64,000 nt of DNA from Paludibaculum fermentans (GTDB taxonomy: Bacteria > Acidobacteriota > Terriglobia > Bryobacterales > Bryobacteraceae). The DNA lies in assembly GCF_015277775.1 (NCBI RefSeq), contig NZ_CP063849.1, positions 8,571,501 through 8,635,500 on the forward strand. Reading direction: 5' to 3'. The notes below the pieces were generated by a model that saw only the letters and a program-made list of their open reading frames with translations, made no database searches and was not told where the DNA came from. Shown in pieces: positions 61,389-64,000 of this stretch. The first letter of the stretch is position 1. Each line of letters opens with the position of its first letter. The translations under genes and the position numbers were made by a program.

Positions 61389-63917
61389 TTGCAGGGTCCG
61401 AAAGAGAAGGGGAGTTGTGTCGCCCAAGGCTGGGACTACTCGCCGAACGAAGGATATTACGACGAACTAGCGACGCCGCAGGGCGCGATGCGCCTGCATT
61501 GGCGTGCCCTGATGGACGCGCTGAAAGCCTCCGGACCTGAGGACCTGGCCAGCCGTTGGAAAGAAGCGCAGCGGCTCATCCGGGACAACGGTGTCACCTA
61601 CAACGTCTATGGAGATCCGCACGGCACAGACCGGCCGTGGCCGCTGGATCCGGTGCCGATGGTCATCGACCCGCAGGAGTGGGCGGGCATCGAGACGGCG
61701 GTGGCGCAGCGGGCGAGCCTGCTGAACTCCATCCTGGAAGATCTCTACGGGCCGCAGCGGCTGCTGAACGAAGGGCTGCTGCCGCCGGAGCTGGTATACG
61801 CCAATCCCGGATGCCTGAGGAGCTGCCACGGCATCAAGGTGCCGGGCGACATCCGCCTGCACCTCTATGCGGCCGACCTGGCGCGATCGCCGGACGGGCA
61901 GTGGTGGGTGCTGTCGGACCGCACGCAGTCGCCTTCGGGCGCGGGCTATGCGCTGGAGAACCGGCTGGTTTCGACGCGCACGCTGCCGGACCTGTTCCGG
62001 AAGACCTATGTGCGGCGGCTGGCGAACTTCTTCCTGTCGTATCGCGAGACGCTGATGAGCCTGGCTCCGGGGCATCGCGAGAACCCGCGCATTGTGCTGC
62101 TGACGCCGGGCCCTTACAACGAGACCTATTTCGAGCACGCGTTCCTGGCGCGGTATCTGGGGTACACGCTGGTGGAAGGCGGAGACCTGACGGTGCGCGA
62201 CCGGCGGGTGTACCTGAAGACGCTGGGCGGCCTGCTGCCGGTGGACATGATCCTGCGGCGGCAGGATGACGGCTTCTGCGATCCGCTGGAGCTGCGCGGC
62301 GATTCGATGCTGGGCGTGCCAGGGCTGGTGGAAGCGGTGCGGGCCGGTACCGTGGCGATCGCCAATGCGCTGGGTAGCGGAGCGATTGAGACGGCGGCGC
62401 TGTCGCCGTTCCTGCCCGGGTTGAGCCGCCAGATTCTTGGGGAAGAGCTCAAGATGCCCTCGGTGGCGAACTGGTGGTGCGGGCAGGAGAAGCCGCTGGC
62501 CTACGTGACGGAGAACCTGGCGCGGCTGGTGGTGAAGCAGGCGTTTCCGGGGTCGCCGCAGGAGCCGATCTTCGGCGGCAAGATCAGCGCGGCGGAGCGC
62601 GAGAAGCTGGCGGCGCGGATCCGGGCGACGCCTTATCAGTTCGTGGCGCAGGAGCAGGTGGCGCTGTCGACGGTGCCGGTTTGGACCGAGGAAGGGCTGC
62701 ACTCGCGGCACCTGGTGATGCGCGTGTATGCGGTGCCTTCGGGCGGCGGCTACAAGGTGATGCCGGGCGGGCTGACTCGGGTGTCGTCGTCGCTGGACAC
62801 GATGGTGGTATCGGTGCAGCGCGGCGGCGGCAGCAAGGATACGTGGGTGCTGGGCCGCGGGCAGGAGAAGGAGTTCAGCCTGCTGAAGCCTTCCAGCCAG
62901 ACGTTGGAAGTGAGCCGGGCCACATTCGACCTGCCCAGCCGCGTGGCGGACAACCTGTTCTGGCTGGGCCGCTATATGGAGCGGGTGGACTCGACGGTGC
63001 GCCTGGCGCGGAGTGCGTTGCCGCTGCTGTCGCAGGAGACGGATGCGGCTTCGGCAACGGGCCTGCAGGCGGCGGTGGGGATCCTGACGGCGCTGCACTT
63101 TGTGCGCGATCCGGCGGAGGCCGGCGGAGCCCCGGTGGTGAATGCCGACCTGGTGTCGATGATCTTCGACTCGGACCGACGCTACAGCATTGGGCGGATT
63201 GTGCACGAGGCGCGGCGGCTGGCGTGGCTGCTGCGGGACCGTATTTCGGCGGATGCGTGGCGGATCCTGAACCGGCTGGACAACGACTTCTGCACGCGGC
63301 GGCCGGCAGAGCCGTTTCATCTGCTGGGCGCGACGGACCTGCTGGATCAATCGATCATCACGCTGGCGGCGTTCAGCGGCCTGGTGATGGACGGCATGAC
63401 GCGCGGCCAGGGCTGGCGTTTTCTCGACATCGGCCGGCGCATTGAGCGCGCCTCGCAGTTGCTGGATGTGCTGCGGCACGGGCTGGGCAACAAGGTGAAT
63501 GACGAGAGCGGGCGGCTGGCGAAGCTGCTGGAGATTGCGGACAGCTCGATCACTTACCGGTCGCGGTATCTGACGACCATGCAGTCCGACCTGGTGATCG
63601 ACCTGCTGCTTTGCGACGAGGCGAATCCGCGGTCGGTGGCGTTCCAGTTCGCGCGGCTGTCGGAGCACATCGCGCACCTGCCGGACAGCGGGTCATTGTC
63701 GCGGAAGAGTCCGGAGTCGCGGCTGATCCTGAGCCTGTTGTCGAGCGTGCAACTGGCGGAGACCGGCAAGTTGATGGAGGCCGACGGGCGGGGCGAGTGG
63801 ACCGGGTTGCAGACCCTGATGGACCGTCTGGCGGCGGAGATCCGGGCGCTTTCCAGCGTGTTGTCGAGCAGCTATTTCAGTCACGCCATCCCGTCGCAGC
63901 AGTTGCGGCATTTCTGA
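61389..63917 (+). CDS. circularly permuted ATP-grasp protein fused to an alpha-E domain
   Basis: 842 residues from a TTG at 61389 with GGAGG five bases upstream; the frame opens at a TTG at 61374. Residues about 1-480 are the circularly permuted ATP-grasp (COG2308 type): VTYNVYGDPHGTDRPWPLDP, ILEDLYGPQRLLNEGLLPPEL, ADLARSPDGQWWVLSDRTQSPSGAGYALENR, VLLTPGPYNETYFEHAFLARYLGYTL and KMPSVANWWCGQEKP. Residues about 510-842 are the all-helical alpha-E domain (COG2307 type): VADNLFWLGRYMERVDSTVRL, TRGQGWRFLDIGRRIERASQLLD. These are usually two genes. Predicted to form amide bonds with ATP; no product is known. Confidence 0.9.
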   Translation: MQGPKEKGSCVAQGWDYSPNEGYYDELATPQGAMRLHWRALMDALKASGPEDLASRWKEAQRLIRDNGVTYNVYGDPHGTDRPWPLDPVPMVIDPQEWAGIETAVAQRASLLNSILEDLYGPQRLLNEGLLPPELVYANPGCLRSCHGIKVPGDIRLHLYAADLARSPDGQWWVLSDRTQSPSGAGYALENRLVSTRTLPDLFRKTYVRRLANFFLSYRETLMSLAPGHRENPRIVLLTPGPYNETYFEHAFLARYLGYTLVEGGDLTVRDRRVYLKTLGGLLPVDMILRRQDDGFCDPLELRGDSMLGVPGLVEAVRAGTVAIANALGSGAIETAALSPFLPGLSRQILGEELKMPSVANWWCGQEKPLAYVTENLARLVVKQAFPGSPQEPIFGGKISAAEREKLAARIRATPYQFVAQEQVALSTVPVWTEEGLHSRHLVMRVYAVPSGGGYKVMPGGLTRVSSSLDTMVVSVQRGGGSKDTWVLGRGQEKEFSLLKPSSQTLEVSRATFDLPSRVADNLFWLGRYMERVDSTVRLARSALPLLSQETDAASATGLQAAVGILTALHFVRDPAEAGGAPVVNADLVSMIFDSDRRYSIGRIVHEARRLAWLLRDRISADAWRILNRLDNDFCTRRPAEPFHLLGATDLLDQSIITLAAFSGLVMDGMTRGQGWRFLDIGRRIERASQLLDVLRHGLGNKVNDESGRLAKLLEIADSSITYRSRYLTTMQSDLVIDLLLCDEANPRSVAFQFARLSEHIAHLPDSGSLSRKSPESRLILSLLSSVQLAETGKLMEADGRGEWTGLQTLMDRLAAEIRALSSVLSSSYFSHAIPSQQLRHF

Positions 63918-63930
63918 GGTAGAGGCCGCC

Positions 63931-64000
63931 ATGACCTATCGAGCTACACACACCACGACCTACACCTACAGCGAGCCGGTCTCGATCTGCCATAACGAAG
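63931..64000 (+). CDS. transglutaminase-family protein, 5' end only
   Basis: 23 codons visible: MTYRATHTTTYTYSEPVSICHNE, with an AGGTAGAGG site upstream and 13 bases after the alpha-E stop. This resembles the N-terminal beta domain of COG1305 transglutaminases (compare VALHHKTVYHYDRLVQLSPQ in the larger gene). Continues beyond the window, where it is expected to be the third member of the cluster. Confidence 0.75.
   Translation, partial: MTYRATHTTTYTYSEPVSICHNE

Noticed and set aside
61467-63677. A 736-residue minus-strand frame opposite the ATP-grasp/alpha-E gene
   Set aside because: Arg/Gln/His-rich low-complexity translation typical of a GC-rich antisense frame; the plus-strand protein is a clear homologue.
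1-64000. tRNA genes, insertion sequences, CRISPR arrays, prophage or replication origin
   Set aside because: The spaces between genes are all short, and I saw no cloverleaf, transposase, repeat-spacer array or DnaA-box cluster.

Overview
The window is a stretch of ordinary bacterial chromosome: dense, GC-rich (roughly 60-65 % by eye), with no phage, insertion sequence, CRISPR array, rRNA or tRNA that I could recognise. The gene mix points to an Acidobacteriota genome of the Bryobacterales/Solibacter type. It has two secreted DUF1080 proteins, a DUF2961/GH172 protein, a PEP-CTERM protein, a secreted double-thioredoxin protein, a TMTC-like glycosyltransferase with TPRs, a homodimeric-type pyruvate dehydrogenase E1 and a Mo hydroxylase of the IorAB type. 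That assignment is inference from gene content, not from a marker phylogeny.

Layout. 1-8.4 kb: tail of a sensor histidine kinase, a DUF2961 glycosidase, DUF4260, priA with a translationally coupled GNAT acetyltransferase, two small secreted proteins and the heptose-7-phosphate kinase rfaE1, which has a 22-bp tandem repeat just upstream. 8.5-11.6 kb: a two-gene cassette of a Y-family polymerase homologue lacking its catalytic Asp-Glu pair and a UPF1-like helicase, preceded by an 18-bp palindrome. 11.5-19.8 kb: double-thioredoxin protein, sialidase-like protein, a small unknown, an ABC-2 exporter pair, prolyl oligopeptidase and a GH53 galactanase. 19.9-26.4 kb: recO, glyQ, glyS and ppdK, ending at a strong terminator. 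26.4-30.7 kb: an AraC regulator with a VOC protein, an alpha/beta hydrolase and an Ada-like CxxC protein on the minus strand, then ubiX and a PEP-CTERM protein. 30.6-38.1 kb (minus): DUF1080, aceE with an apparent frameshift, DUF2520, uvrB and a YihY/BrkB protein. 38.3-44.3 kb (plus): dapE-asd-lysC-dapB-dapA-dapD, most of the succinylase route from aspartate to diaminopimelate. 44.3-49.2 kb (minus): five tightly packed glycosylation genes. 49.2-52.7 kb (plus): short MetE, PD40 beta-propeller protein, second DUF1080 and msrA. 52.7-54.9 kb (minus): GH5-like glycosidase with a DUF6526 membrane protein and a secreted unknown. 55.2-57.9 kb: IorA/IorB-type Mo hydroxylase. 58-64 kb: a DUF2126 transglutaminase, a fused ATP-grasp/alpha-E protein and the start of another transglutaminase, i.e. 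the left part of an amidoligase-type gene cluster.

The most interesting places are the polymerase-like/helicase cassette at 8.48-11.57 kb, the amidoligase cluster running off the right end, the aceE frameshift near 31.87 kb, and a strand-composition switch: the plus strand is G-rich at about 2-14 kb, C-rich at about 20-54 kb and G-rich again beyond about 58 kb, whatever the gene direction. Genes are packed with many 4-base ATGA/GTGA couplings, and five convergent pairs overlap at their 3' ends. GTG and TTG starts are common. After start correction no intergenic gap exceeds about 300 bases; the longest are 54928-55165 and 38119-38307, in which I see nothing definite.
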